Of a DNA stretch of 64,000 bases, positions 1-9,981 are shown in pieces; the stretch's first letter is position 1, and each line of letters opens with the position of its first letter. A program made the position numbers and the translations under genes. The stretch covers positions 15,237,596 to 15,301,595 of the forward strand of contig OX336343.1 in assembly GCA_946902875.1 (NCBI GenBank), given 5' to 3'. The notes under the pieces were generated by a model. It was not told the DNA's origin. It did not search any database and worked only from the letters and a program-made list of their open reading frames with translations. This DNA comes from Nematopogon swammerdamellus (taxonomy: Eukaryota; Arthropoda; Insecta; Lepidoptera; Adelidae).

Positions 1-52
1 ACATCGCGGATGTAGTAGGTGATATAGTCAAACGTGTCAGTTTCCATAAAAA
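1..52 (+). repeat. SINE-1 3' end, cut by window edge
   Basis: The sequence matches the last 50 bases of the full SINE-1 copies seen elsewhere in the window (for example near 10310-10360), including 'cgtgtcagtttccataaa' and a short A-run. The head of the copy lies outside the window. Confidence 0.8.
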
Positions 53-720
53 AAATGTGGATATTTATCTAAATAACTTTCAATATGAAACTTCAACATT
101 CAAATATATTTTAGATGTTTGCTTAGGAACGTCCATTCGAAGAGGGTTGTTGAAGACGGACCTTCATTTTAAGAGCGATTTTCGGCTTCCATTTTGAGAA
201 GAGTGTTTAAAACGGCCCGCTATTTGTGTGTTCAAAACGGACGTTCATTTCGAAGACGAAAATTGGTGTTGAATACTCTTCTAAAAATGGTCGTCGAAAA
301 TCGGGACTTCACACAAATCAGATCATAAAAAATATAATAATTAATCCACTATTACGTTTCTAGACAAACTATAAAAATATTATTAAAGTTTAACTCTTAC
401 CAAATATTAAAACCCATCGGTTCAATAACCGTCCCTTGTGACACCATCTATCTACAGTGAATATTAAATTAAATGTTTTTTTTTTTCATAAGCAGGTTTA
501 GGTTTAGGTTTGCAACATACACTTAAATAACATACCTAATACTATGAAAAATAGGGTCTGGGCGCAGCGTATGATATTGAGCCGAGACGACCCAGCATCG
601 CTGATTTTAAGCCCAGCCTCCAGAATATCCTATTTGACAGCTGTAATATTAAAATTTATTTACATTAATAGACAGAATTTAATTATATAATGAATAATAA
701 AAAAGGCCAAATAAATAAAA
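53..720. other. AT-rich stretch without recognised feature
   Basis: I see no open frame of note, no RNA gene and no family shared with other parts of the window. It holds short poly-T and AT tracts only. Confidence 0.5.
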
Positions 721-728
721 TATAAATA

Positions 729-729
729 T

Positions 730-778
<49 letters not shown>

Positions 779-1070
779 CTAGATAGAAAGAAATACTTTA
801 TTGCTCCAAAAAACATTTAACATAAACACACAATAAGAAATTTACATGAGGGGCAAAGGCGGACTTATCCCTTACAGGGATTTCTCCCAGTCAACCTTTG
901 GATGTTTGAGAGTCGTATGTTGCGAAATATAAGTAGGTAGTAGCAAAATATAAATATGATTCGTACTGTTTAATAAATTACAAGATAAACATGAAAAATA
1001 AAAAATAAAATGAATGAATTTGGCACAACATAACCCCTCAGACCTAAAATTAAAATTAAACACCACAGTA
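729..1070 (-). repeat. Repeat D: LINE 3' UTR with (TATC)n tail
   Basis: Read on the minus strand this is an untranslated 3' end carrying 'taagggataagtccgcc', an AATAAA signal (plus-strand positions 797-802) and a terminal (TATC)n microsatellite at about 729-786. The same sequence recurs at 39445-39700 and in part at 16080-16185 and 31395-31455. Tetranucleotide tails are typical of several LINE clades, so I read it as a 5'-truncated LINE copy. No coding part remains, so the clade cannot be set. Confidence 0.6.
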
Positions 1071-1554
1071 ATATAATATCTAATGCAATATGTTCAATAC
1101 AATGAAAATTAATTACGCATACTGTATTTTCAAGTGTATAGGCAAGTGTATATTAGGTTAGTGCAATTAGTATCGGTCAGATTGTCGGTTAGACTGTTGT
1201 TGGAGCCCAGCATGTGTCGACGTCCAGTGATTAGCTGTCTCCTTCTGATGGATTGTTTCCACGCTTGCTCAAATTCTCTTGGGTTAACTATTTCGCTACG
1301 TCTATACAGAGTGTCTCAGTTACGTCCGAGTCGCATTTGGGTGATTCAGTAGCTGAACATAACACGAAGAACCTTTTATTTAGGGCTTTTCATTTTGAAC
1401 GTCATGGATTTTAGGAGCATGCACGAAAACATTGTTCAGTTTTAGATTATAAATATAGTATTCGCCTACGAGTATGTTTGTATTTTGTAAGAATTTAATT
1501 ATTAGTTTTAAGCAACTAACTGTTCTCTAAAAGTCAAGAATTCCTTCAGCTCCT

Positions 1555-1905
1555 ATGAGAATTCTTCTTTCAAGAGGCTGCGCGAATCGTGTGGGGACAG
1601 TCGGGCCGGCTCGTTCCTCCTCCAGCACGTCTCAGTCTGGCCGTGCAGAGGGGGAACGCTGCGAGCGTTATGGGGGCCTTTCCGTCGTCGGTGCCCATGG
1701 ATGAGATTGACGTCGTTGGTGGCTCCCGGCAACGCTGAAATTCCGGCTCGCCTGTCCCTGGACGGTTTTTATTTTTGATTTATTTTTTTACGTTTAGTTT
1801 TAATTTTTTTTTAAGTTAGTTTAGTTTGTTAGTTTAATATAATAGGTTTAGTTAGATTTATATTAGTTAAATAGTATTGTTTTGTTTCTGTGAATAAATG
1901 TTTTT
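1555..1905 (+). repeat. Repeat C: degenerate retroelement 3' end
   Basis: The stretch 1590-1730 can be read as the broken C-terminus of a retroelement protein: short pieces such as 'AVQRGNAASVMGAFPSS' appear, but in two frames, so at least one frameshift is present. After the stop comes an AT-rich 3' tail. A second copy at about 31005-31240 shares 'gttatgggggcctttcc', the 'cgcctgtccctggacgg' block and the AT-rich tail in the same order and strand. The element class is not clear to me. Confidence 0.4.
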
Positions 1906-2255
1906 CCTAATTCTTCTTACAATATTACATTAGGTAGGTATTTATTTCTTATGTGGTTTTCTCCTAATTAAGACATAGTCATCATAATACTCTACTGCAT
2001 TGTAGCAATTTTTTATATTGTTTTCTAACTTCTTCATTTTCCTATCTAATACGTAACTTATCTCAGATTCTCCAGATCTCCAGTTCACCTTGGTTCAGAT
2101 AAAACTTTTCTCTAACTTTACTTAAATTTGATACTGACTTTAGGATCTCCGAATGCCAAACTACCATTAGCGTTGCTGTTGCATTTTGTTTCGTTTCGAC
2201 TTGCTTGTGTCGTTTGGTTAGTTGTTGTTTCGTCGACTGTAAATATGCATAAAAA

Positions 2256-2330
2256 TAATAAAAAACCGGCCAAGTGCGAGTCGGACTCGCGCACCATGGT
2301 TTCCACACCACAAAAAAAACGTTGAAAAAA
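2256..2330 (-). repeat. Repeat A end fragment
   Basis: Contains 'aagtgcgagtcggactcgcg' followed by a degraded 'cac-atggtttcc' block, the conserved end of Repeat A in reverse orientation. Only this end is present. Confidence 0.6.
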
Positions 2331-2336
2331 TACGTT

Positions 2337-2445
2337 TCTCGTATCCCATTCGCAACCCCCGCATACGACCAATTGTCCATAGGCGTCGTTAGACACCTTT
2401 TGGGTGGACCTGAGCTCCACGTGGCGCTTCCAATAAAAAAAAATG
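2337..2445 (+). repeat. jockey-like LINE 3' end
   Basis: Shares 'cgtcgttagacacctttt' and 'cattcgcaacccccgc' with the longer LINE 3' ends at 45100-45480 and 23143-23207, and ends in an AATAAA-like A-run. It is a short, 5'-truncated, non-coding copy. Confidence 0.6.
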
Positions 2446-2574
2446 GTTTGAGAATACCAAACGAGAATACTCCCTGGCCAAGATATACATTCTTGAATAA
2501 AATTGCCACATTTCTTTAAAAACAAGACAAATAAATACTTTTTCGGAAGAGCAACTCTCCGGAGCCGTACGCCT

Positions 2575-2702
2575 CCTCTACTCTGGAAGATTGGCCCCGC
2601 ATGCACGCTTGACCGCACGCCCTGGCCGCTCGGAGTTCGCGGCCGGGGCGGGGGCGCGGGGGTGGGAGCGCGGCCGCGGGAGCGGTGAAAGCCGCGGCGA
2701 GC
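2575..2702. other. GC-rich low-complexity island
   Basis: A run of CG-rich sequence ('ggccggggcgggggcgcg') sits abruptly in AT-rich surroundings. No gene model or promoter motif can be tied to it. Similar islands occur at 26091, 35112, 42060, 47165 and 58243. Confidence 0.6.
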
Positions 2703-2818
2703 TTCACAATCAAAAATTATCAAATCGCACGAATGCCAAAACATCAGCACAGGATAGCAGTGGAGTCGATATGAGTACGGCAAAGTATTCAGTTGATATA
2801 ACACGATGGCATTGTTAG

Positions 2819-2863
2819 TGTATCAGCATATTATCAGCACATTTCTGATAATATGCTGATACA
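2819..2863. repeat. perfect 19-bp hairpin
   Basis: 2819-2837 and 2845-2863 are exact reverse complements around a 7-base loop (cacattt). The stem is AT-rich. It lies just upstream of a SINE-1 copy. Confidence 0.85.
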
Positions 2864-2884
2864 TACTGAAAAAAATGCATTCAT

Positions 2885-3095
2885 TGAAACTGACACGGTT
2901 GGCTACATCACATAGAACACTCAGCCCATAACACCTTGGTGAACAAGGTGCCATGTCAGTGTTTCCCTTTGGTCGAGCCGACTACACTGAACGGCTATGT
3001 AAAAGTTCGTGTTTTCCGTGCAGAAAACACGAACTATTTACATAGCCGTTTCGACCGATTTCTAATTCAGTGCTGTGGTACTATGTCGGGTGTGA
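2885..3095 (-). repeat. SINE-1 3' half, rearranged
   Basis: Minus-strand SINE-1 tail ('tgacacggttggctacatca') through the middle of the element. The copy contains an inverted duplication of its own sequence: 'aacggctatgtaaa' near 2990 is mirrored by 'tttacatagccgtt' near 3049, giving a hairpin of about 25 bp with a small bulge. An ordinary copy has this block once. Confidence 0.75.
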
Positions 3096-3637
3096 GACAT
3101 TTGATGATAATCTGATATCTGTAATTCTTACTTACTTAGCACGTGCGGATGGATTTAGCTGATCATCTAAAAGGCGTGGTTGCAGAATACCCGTAAAATT
3201 TATTTAAAGATTCTCACTCGTTCTTTGAAAACAAAACAGATGTCTCGGACGAATTTCCCCCGTTATTCTATTGTCTCTCCCCGACAGATGTAATTGCCGC
3301 CAATTTCAAACTCCATTCGTCTGTCCAATTAAGTATGTACGATCCCAGCCTTTCGTTGTTCCCTCCGCGAAGGAATGTCCGAAAATACACAGCGGCGGCC
3401 ACAAAACGCGACGCCCCGGGCTGAATTTCGGGTTGATTGAGGCGCACGGGCCCGCCCGATTTCAGTTTCGACCATTTCGTGTTTCGTCGAATACGCTTAC
3501 ACTTTGTAGTGCCTAGTTGCGGCTTTGTAGCGCGGCAGCCGACGTTGGCTCGGCCATATGATGAGCACATCTATTGCTTCCTTCCTTTCAACCTATTGTG
3601 GAAGGTTTTAATAAACTACGGCTTCACGTAAAGAGTC
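3096..3637. other. single-copy stretch, no feature recognised
   Basis: Base composition is more even than in the surroundings. Short frames exist on both strands but none shows a family motif, and no repeat family of this window is present. Confidence 0.4.
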
Positions 3638-3905
3638 TTGAAGGCAGCCTTCGGCGAAAGCGTCCTACAGAAAGATCCACGAGTTAGTAAGAGTGTAAAA
3701 CCGATAATTTTCTATATTTACACATACTATCACGGACGCTGCTCTGCCCGTCCTATGGCTCATCGCAAAGAGACTCCGCACCTTTTTGTTGTTTACATTG
3801 GACTTTTGAGAACCCATCGATTATCTAAATCGTTCCTCTGTCGCACCGCTAGGGTGTGGAACTGTATTCCGGCTAGTGTATTTCCCGAATCGTTTAACCT
3901 GGGTG
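3638..3905 (+). pseudogene. LINE reverse transcriptase C-terminal remnant, 5' part
   Basis: The plus-strand frame carries motifs of the C-terminal tail of jockey-like LINE ORF2 proteins: 'TYYHGRCSARPMAHR', then 'SKSFLCRTARVWNCIPASVF' and 'PESFNLG'. This region lies after the polymerase domain, so no catalytic residues are expected here. The copy has no start and is 5'-truncated. It is interrupted at 3905 by the palindromic insertion and resumes at 6086 in the same frame. Family assignment rests on my memory of lepidopteran LINEs. Confidence 0.6.
3898..3905 (+). repeat. target-site duplication, left
   Basis: 'cctgggtg', identical to 6078-6085, flanks the palindromic element. Confidence 0.75.
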
Positions 3906-4604
3906 CACCGACTTATTAGGTACATACAGGGTGTCCCAGAAACCGACGATAATCCTTTAACAGGAGATAGGGCTGCTAATTACCTCTCAGAATATCTAAT
4001 TTTAGGTTTAGTAAAAATGGCTTAGTTTTTGAGATATTGTCATTTTTGTAAAAATCCAAAATGTTCTCCCTCAGCTCATTTTTTTAAATGCCACAAGTAC
4101 AAATGTAAGATTTTCTTAAATCTAGTTTTTGTCAAATATTCCTGAAAAGTAAGGCTTTCACACGGTATAATTTATTTTTTTATGTTTAATCCTGTTTAGC
4201 TGAAAAACGACTTAAGAGCCACATGTCAAAAAATTTTCAGCCTCATCCCTTGAGTTTGGCCCTTCGCGGTGAAAAAAAAAATTACTACACTAAAGTGACA
4301 TTATGCACGAAAAATACGCCCATCTAATGTAGTTTTTAAAATGGTACATCACTTATCGATTTACCCAATAATTTATGAGATATTGTTATTTAACTGCAAA
4401 AGGACGTCGGAATTTGATAACCGTTCTACCAAGTACGAATTGGAATAAAATAAACACTTGAAGTAAATTGGTCTTTATTAACCTGTTAAAGTAGATGTTC
4501 AAATTGTTTACCACCCGCACAAATGCTAGCTCGACATCTTCTCACAAATGCCTGGTTGATGCGTCGAGCAAGTACTCGATGCAAGTGCAGATACGTCCAC
4601 CTAT

Positions 4605-4745
4605 GCTATGTAGTTTGTGTTTTCCGTCCAGTTGAGTGTAGCCGGCACGACCGAAGGGAAGCACTGACGTGGCACCAAGTTCACCCGGTGTTATGGGCTG
4701 ACATCACGGATGTTGTAGGTGATGTAGCCAACCATGTCAGTTTAC
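4605..4745 (+). repeat. SINE-1 3' part inside left palindrome arm
   Basis: From 'gtttgtgttttccgtccagt' to 'caaccatgtcagtttacat', the 3' half of SINE-1. It is mirrored at 5243-5392, so it was in the element before the arm was duplicated. Confidence 0.8.
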
Positions 4746-4761
4746 ATTAAAACCTACATAA

Positions 4762-4905
4762 AAACCTGAGCTACTGCCGTAATTCTTTCTTTGAGCTCTA
4801 TCAAGTTTTCCTCCAGTTTCCCGTAAACTTTTTCTTTTAAATAGCTCCAATAATAAAAATCTAGCGGATTTAAATCCGGTGATCTAGATGTCCGGTCTAT
4901 CTGTG
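4762..4905 (-). pseudogene. mariner-type transposase C-terminus, left arm copy
   Basis: Read on the minus strand, the frame gives 'SAYLKEKVYGKLEENL'-like sequence after a 'DLNPLDFYYW' block: a proline-aspartate-leucine signature followed by aromatic residues and W, typical of the final catalytic region of Tc1/mariner-IS630 transposases. Only the last fifty or so residues are present. It mirrors the sequence from about 5106 to 5236. Non-functional. Confidence 0.6.
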
Positions 4906-4961
4906 GGGATGCAAGTGGCTAGGAGCCCACAAGACGTCCGTTGAATTGTAGAGACTTTAAA

Positions 4962-5236
4962 CGGGCGAATTATCTTGATTTTCTGCAACAGCAGCTTCAG
5001 AGCCTTTTGGAAGATGTACCATTGGCCATACGGAGGTGGTTGCAAAATGATGGCTGCCCAGCCCATTACGCTAGAGAAGTGCGTAATTTTTTAGACCAAG
5101 CATTATCGGACGTCTAGGTCACCGGATTTAAATCCGTTAGAATTTTATTATTGGGGCTATTTAAAAGAAAAACTTACGGGAAACCGGTGGAAAATTTGAT
5201 ATAGCTCAAAGAAAGAATTACGGCAGTAGCTCAGGT
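4962..5236 (+). pseudogene. mariner/Tc1-superfamily transposase fragment
   Basis: The plus-strand frame reads 'YLDFLQQQLQSLLEDVP', then 'WLQNDGCPAHYAREVRNFL' and, after a frame change near 5110, 'SPDLNPLEFYYWGYLKEKL'. These correspond to the second catalytic aspartate region (QNDGCPAH) and the third acidic region (SPDLNPLEF) of DDE/D transposases of the IS630-Tc1-mariner group. The linker usually found between them is shortened, and the first catalytic block is missing. The part up to about 5105 is the unpaired centre of the palindrome and the rest lies in the right arm. The protein would be inactive. Confidence 0.75.
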
Positions 5237-5242
5237 TTTTTT

Positions 5243-5392
5243 TATGTAAACTGACATGGTTGGCTATATCAACTACAACATCCGTGATGTCAGCCCATAA
5301 CACCGGGTGAACTTGGTGCCACGTCAGTGCTTCCCATCGGTCGTGCCGACTATAGTCAACTGGACGGAAAACACAAACTATTTACATAGCAT
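5243..5392 (-). repeat. SINE-1 3' part inside right palindrome arm
   Basis: Reverse complement of the copy at 4605-4745, at the mirror position of the arm. Confidence 0.8.
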
Positions 5393-6077
5393 AGGTGGAC
5401 GTATCTGCACTTGCATCGTGTACTTGCTCGACGCATCAACCGGGCATTTGTGAGAAGATGTCGAGCTAGCATTTGTGCAGGTTGTAAACAATTTGAACAT
5501 CTACTTTAACAGGTTAATAAAGACCAATTACTTCAAGTGTTTATTTTATTCCAATTCGTAGTTGGTAGAACAGTTATCAAATTCCGAGGTCTTTTTGCAG
5601 TTAAATAACAATATCTCATAAATTATTGGGCAAATCGGTAAGTGATGTATCATTTTAGAAACTACTTTAGATGGGCGTATTTTTCTTGCATAATGCCACT
5701 TTAGTGTAGTAATTTTTTTTTTCACCGCAAAGGCCAAACTCAAGGGTTGAGGCTGAAAAAATTTTAACATGTGGCTCTTAAGTCGTTTTTCAGCTAAACA
5801 GGATTAAACATGAAAAAATAAATTATACCGCGTGAAAGCCTTACTTTTCAGGAATATTTGACAAAAACAAGATTTAAGAAAATCTTACATTTGTACTTGT
5901 GGCATTTAATAAAATGAGCTGAGGGAGAAAATTTTGGATTTTTACAAAAATGACAATATCTCAAAAACTAAGCCATTTTTACTAAACCTAAAATTAGATA
6001 TTCTGAGAGGTAATTAGCAGCCCTATCTCCTGTTAAAGGATTATCGTCGGTTTCTGGGACACCCGTATAAGTCGGTG

Positions 6078-6085
6078 CCTGGGTG
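6078..6085 (+). repeat. target-site duplication, right
   Basis: 'cctgggtg', identical to 3898-3905. Confidence 0.75.
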
Positions 6086-6190
6086 TCTTCAAACGTCGCA
6101 TTAACGGGCTAGACAGCCTAGCAACAGTCCGCAAATCTGCCGACATGGCACGTATCGAGCGTGGAGCGTGGTTTCACGAGGAGAGCCACC
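6086..6190 (+). pseudogene. LINE C-terminal remnant, 3' part
   Basis: Continues the frame of 3638-3905 as 'VFKRRINGLDSLATV'. The 'G-F-K-x-R-I/V-N' pattern near the end is usual in jockey-like LINE tails. It ends in AT-rich sequence with an A-run at about 6208. Confidence 0.6.
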
Positions 6191-8700
6191 CGTATTGATT
6201 TAAATTTAAAAAAAAGAATCATACGAAAAGAACACCTGCGTGCAAAAATATGGCCACCTGTTGCCGTCGATCAAATCGATTAAAATATAAAGTTGGCCAA
6301 TAGAAATTATGTGCTCAAAGAATTCCAAATTATAAATAATTTAAAAATTAAAAAAAAAACTTTCTTAAAGAAATATTTACATATTATTTTGTAGCTACCG
6401 CACAAGGCCACCGCGCCGGCCGTTATCGGGCTAGTCTTGTTGCTGTCTGATAGTGATAATACTGTTCTTTCTTCTCCAGCTCCCGGTTCAATCAAGTGGA
6501 CCCAGTTTTCCCCGACTACGTTTTGTCGACGTGGATGAGTTGCAACCCCTCCCCCTTCCCCTTCCCTGCGTCTACCAACCCCCGCCCCGCTTCGGTCGCT
6601 CGGTGACCATTGTTGCGGAGTTCCTTATTGTTAACTTAAGCATTTTTCGGGAGCGCTTCTTGCGAGACGTTTTCTCGTATTTACTTTGTTGTGGAACTTC
6701 TGTTAACAAATACAAAAAAAAAATCCGTCGACGGCACTGAATTTTGTTGATTTGCTCTTCCTTTTCAGATTTCGCCGGCCGGGATTGCTGCTATCGTTGC
6801 GAGCGCCCGCAAAAATAACGATACGGCGACAAAATATAAATGAATTGCCGTTACATTAACCGGGAAAAGTCAGTGAAGTGCGGTTAAATGTAGGTACAGA
6901 AGTGGGGATTTGGTTTCTGGGTAAGGTCATATTTTGGAATTGAGACTATCATAATTAATTATAGTTTTGTTTTATTTCATTTCCAGAGATCTAATTTTAG
7001 ACGGACAAATTCCCCAAACTCAGTGTCTGAGCTGAAAGACAGTCAAACATTGAAGTTAGGCTTATATTGTGACTGGTTTCATGGACCTAATCTCAGTGCA
7101 CTATTTCTACTGTATCGTGTCCCAAAAACGAATCCTGAATATAACTCTACATCACATTTCATAAATAACATCTTATGTATCTAATGTTGACAAAATGTTG
7201 CCCGCATTCTAAAGTTCAAAACGGTGCCACTTATTTTACAGTTTCCAGCAAAACTGGGACTAACTTTACATCATGTAGCCTGGCTAACTTCACGTCTCTT
7301 TGCTGGAGGATACATTCAACTTGCAGAGGGCCCGCTTTTTTGCAGTGTAAAGTTACCCCACAACATTTTGTTCTTCAAACAATGGCGCTTGGCGTGTTAA
7401 AGTCTTCGTGTGTCGACTGAGAACACGTGATAACACGCGACACCAGGAGTCCGCTAGTGAAGCCGTGCGACGGCCTATTACATTTTACGTTACTTTTATT
7501 TTATTTCGTTTTCTGTCTGGCAGGATTCACAGTTTTAAATAAAATGTTAATGACATGACCACCATCAGTTGGTATACTGCTGATCCAGGCATTATTGATA
7601 TGAATGACATAGTCATAGACAACCAACAACTCCCATGTTGTTTTTGAGAAGTATGGTTGCATAATTTCAAATGTGTAAGAATGCTTTTGAAATGTATTTG
7701 CCTTAACTTTATCAGCAAGTATACACAGAGTCATCATCAAAGACTTGTTCAGTCTGCCCAACTGTACAACATTTTATTTTACTGCCAAATAAATGTTGAC
7801 CACTATTACAAAATATTTCGTTAAAACCGAACGATGCCTCTTGAGCCAATGCTCTCACTCAGCACCGGCAAGACTATGTCTGATGGGGCCAGAACGATAC
7901 CTGTGGGAATGGCGGATAGAGTCACCAGTGTTTCGTTGAGGTAGTTGTACGGGGGTGCTTTCCCACCCCTCCGCCCTGAAACATGTTCACCGTCCCCCGA
8001 AGAAAATATATTTTCATTCGACATCATTTTCATACATCAGAGCTCTTGAATCCCTGAGAAGCCTGAGAAAAATATCTGAAAGAAATACTTGAGAGTGACT
8101 CTTTATGATGATCGTTACAACGCCATCTATGAATGAAATTTTGACTGGTGTCGTTGACCCTGGATGGCGCTCTTTACAGGTTCTATAAATTTATGCATAC
8201 ACACACATCCACTTCAAAACCTTTCTAAATTTCTAAATTGTTAATTTGTTATTCGGCACCTAGTTCAGTACAGATTCTGTGTGTGGACCTGTGGACGGAC
8301 CGCATTCGATCGTTCACATGCAACATTCAACTAAAAATTATTACTAGGTGCCCGCCGCCCCGCCACCGTGCGGAGTGCCACGTTTGTTCTTCATGCACCC
8401 ACGCTCATGAAGAAGCGGGTGTCTTCGCGTGGAATCTGTTGGAAGTACATAGCTTGTGAAATGGTGAAGTACACTGTTTTCTAGAGCTCCGATATAAGAG
8501 AAATTTGTTGTGAACGTCGAAGTGTGGGTGGTACTATCGCGTGTGTTGGAAACAAAAACGGTCGCGCCGGGCGGTCGTCTCAGGCTACGACCACCTCGTC
8601 GGCCTCTCTACATCGAAATGAAGGTATTCCGAGGTAGATGCGAACAAGTTTAAGCGGCTGCCGCGTATCGCGGCTCCAACAATTGGCTTCCTTGCGCAAG
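6191..8700. other. mostly unique sequence, no gene recognised
   Basis: Short frames of 60-95 codons on both strands show no family motif, no initiation context that stands out and no splice pattern that I could support. A pyrimidine-rich patch lies at 6540-6600. A repetitive or coding origin cannot be excluded for 7840-8030. Confidence 0.35.
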
Positions 8701-8705
8701 ATCCT

Positions 8706-9170
8706 CTTGTCGCATTTTTAGGTTTCCGTATCCCGTACGGAGGCCTCCGCCGTCTGTCTGTCGGTCCGTCCGTCCGTCTGTCCGACGGCTGTATCTCTTG
8801 AACCGTAATAGGTAGCCCGCTGAAATGTTCACAGAATATGTGTTACTATGGCGGATATTACAACAAATAATAAAAATAAATATGTTAAAAATTAATGGGG
8901 GCTCCCATACAACAAACGTACGAAAAATCGATTAGTCACGCTACTGAATAATAGATGGCGCCACAGACTTTTATACATTGCATTGTTGAAAGACAAAACA
9001 TAGGCGGATATTATCCGCTCAATTGCCAACGGCCTCATTGAGGTGCTGTCATTTTCCCACCGTCAATTGCCATCGACCTCATTGAGGCTTCTCTCCGATT
9101 GAGCGGTTATTGATAGCGGATAGATACGGAAACCTCCGTGCGCGAGTAAAACTCACACTTGTTTTTTTTA
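8706..9170 (+). repeat. Repeat A copy with internal foldback insertion
   Basis: Starts with 'aggtttccgtatcccgtacg', has the 'gtccgtccgtccgtctgtcc' microsatellite core and the 'gatggcgccacag' block, and ends near 'cgtgcgcgagtaaaactcac'. Compared with the copies at 22766 and 38459 it carries about 110 extra bases (9007-9119), in which 'caattgcca-cgacctcattgagg' occurs twice and 'ccgctcaattg' is mirrored by 'cgattgagcgg'. Confidence 0.75.
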
Positions 9171-9273
9171 CAGTATACAAATGATTTTAGCTATGCCAAC
9201 CGGGAGCAAAACACGACCGACGAAGGAAGAGAGAGTTCCGTAGAGGGACTACTTTACTTGCCCCTTTCCATCG

Positions 9274-9294
9274 CCCCCCCCCCCCCCCCCCCCC
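9274..9294 (+). repeat. C21 homopolymer
   Basis: An uninterrupted run of 21 C residues. This length is rare in AT-rich insect DNA and may be length-variable or miscounted in assembly. Confidence 0.9.
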
Positions 9295-9892
9295 TTCTAC
9301 GCTACTGCTCTCAGCGCCGCTACATAGGGCGTGTTGCTACGTGTTGCCGCGCATGTAGAACCGTCACGTCTCACACAACACGCGCCCCGGGTGCAATAAA
9401 ACCATCACGTTATTTGGTCCCGCAAATATCATACTCTGTCGCGTACAGTGCGCGCGAAACGGGTCGAGTGTGAGCCTTGCGGGACCCGGTTTCTGAGTGC
9501 CGGAATTGTCTCCCGGAAGAGTTCATTAAAACAGTTAGAAGCGAGGTTTGCAAAGCATGGGAGGTGGCGCCGTCATCGTTCTGTCACATTTAATTACACT
9601 TTGTCAGCTCAGTGGTGCGATCGGTCGCCTAGGTAAGCAAGTACGGTGCAAATTCCACGGGTGCAAGCAAGATAACGAAATGCCGTTTTTTTCGGGTTGG
9701 AGTAGGATGAATCGCTCGGAATGTTTTTTCGTGAGCGAAAATTCGGTATTTATTATTTTATTGGAAAAAAACGAATCGAAACGAAAACGTAAAAATCTCT
9801 CGACCTAGATATATTCAGCCAATAAAATATATTTTTCCAAACCCTTACCTTGCTCACGTTACGTCCAATACGTTTTTATAAGTAAATTTGTA

Positions 9893-9980
9893 CCGTGTGG
9901 GGTCGGTACTTAAAAAGAATAGCCCCACTGCATCTCTCCCCGTCGCATGTCGTAAAAGTCGACTAAGGGATAAGAAAATT
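9893..9980 (+). repeat. Repeat B terminal fragment
   Basis: 'gtgtggggtcggtacttaaa' through 'gtcgactaagggataag', the conserved end of Repeat B, directly followed by a full SINE-1. The same Repeat B end next to SINE-1 recurs at 63063-63389. Confidence 0.7.
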
Positions 9981-9981
9981 C

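Larger units (their letters stand above)
3906..6077. mobile_element. palindromic mariner-derived foldback element with 8-bp TSD
   Basis: The two arms (about 3906-4905 and 5106-6077) are near-exact reverse complements. Outermost are 'caccgacttat' and 'ataagtcggtg'. Just inside, a pair of ends reads 'cagggtgtcccagaaacc' at 3927 and its complement ending at 6064, next to TA dinucleotides, as for mariner-type ends. Each arm carries the 3' end of the same transposase and the same SINE-1 fragment. The whole unit is flanked by 'cctgggtg' at 3898-3905 and 6078-6085. Removing the insert and one flank rejoins the LINE frame (..SFNLG + VFKRR..), so insertion into an older LINE copy is well supported. 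Confidence 0.85.

Noticed and set aside
2118..2804. 228-codon minus-strand frame over a LINE end, Repeat A and a GC island
   Set aside because: It runs through several unrelated repeats and GC-rich low complexity and has no domain.
7821..8033. 70-codon minus-strand frame, possible exon
   Set aside because: No domain, no supporting splice signals that I could defend, and nothing similar in the window.
9159..9808. three overlapping plus-strand frames around the C21 run
   Set aside because: They begin in Repeat A, cross a homopolymer and show no family similarity.
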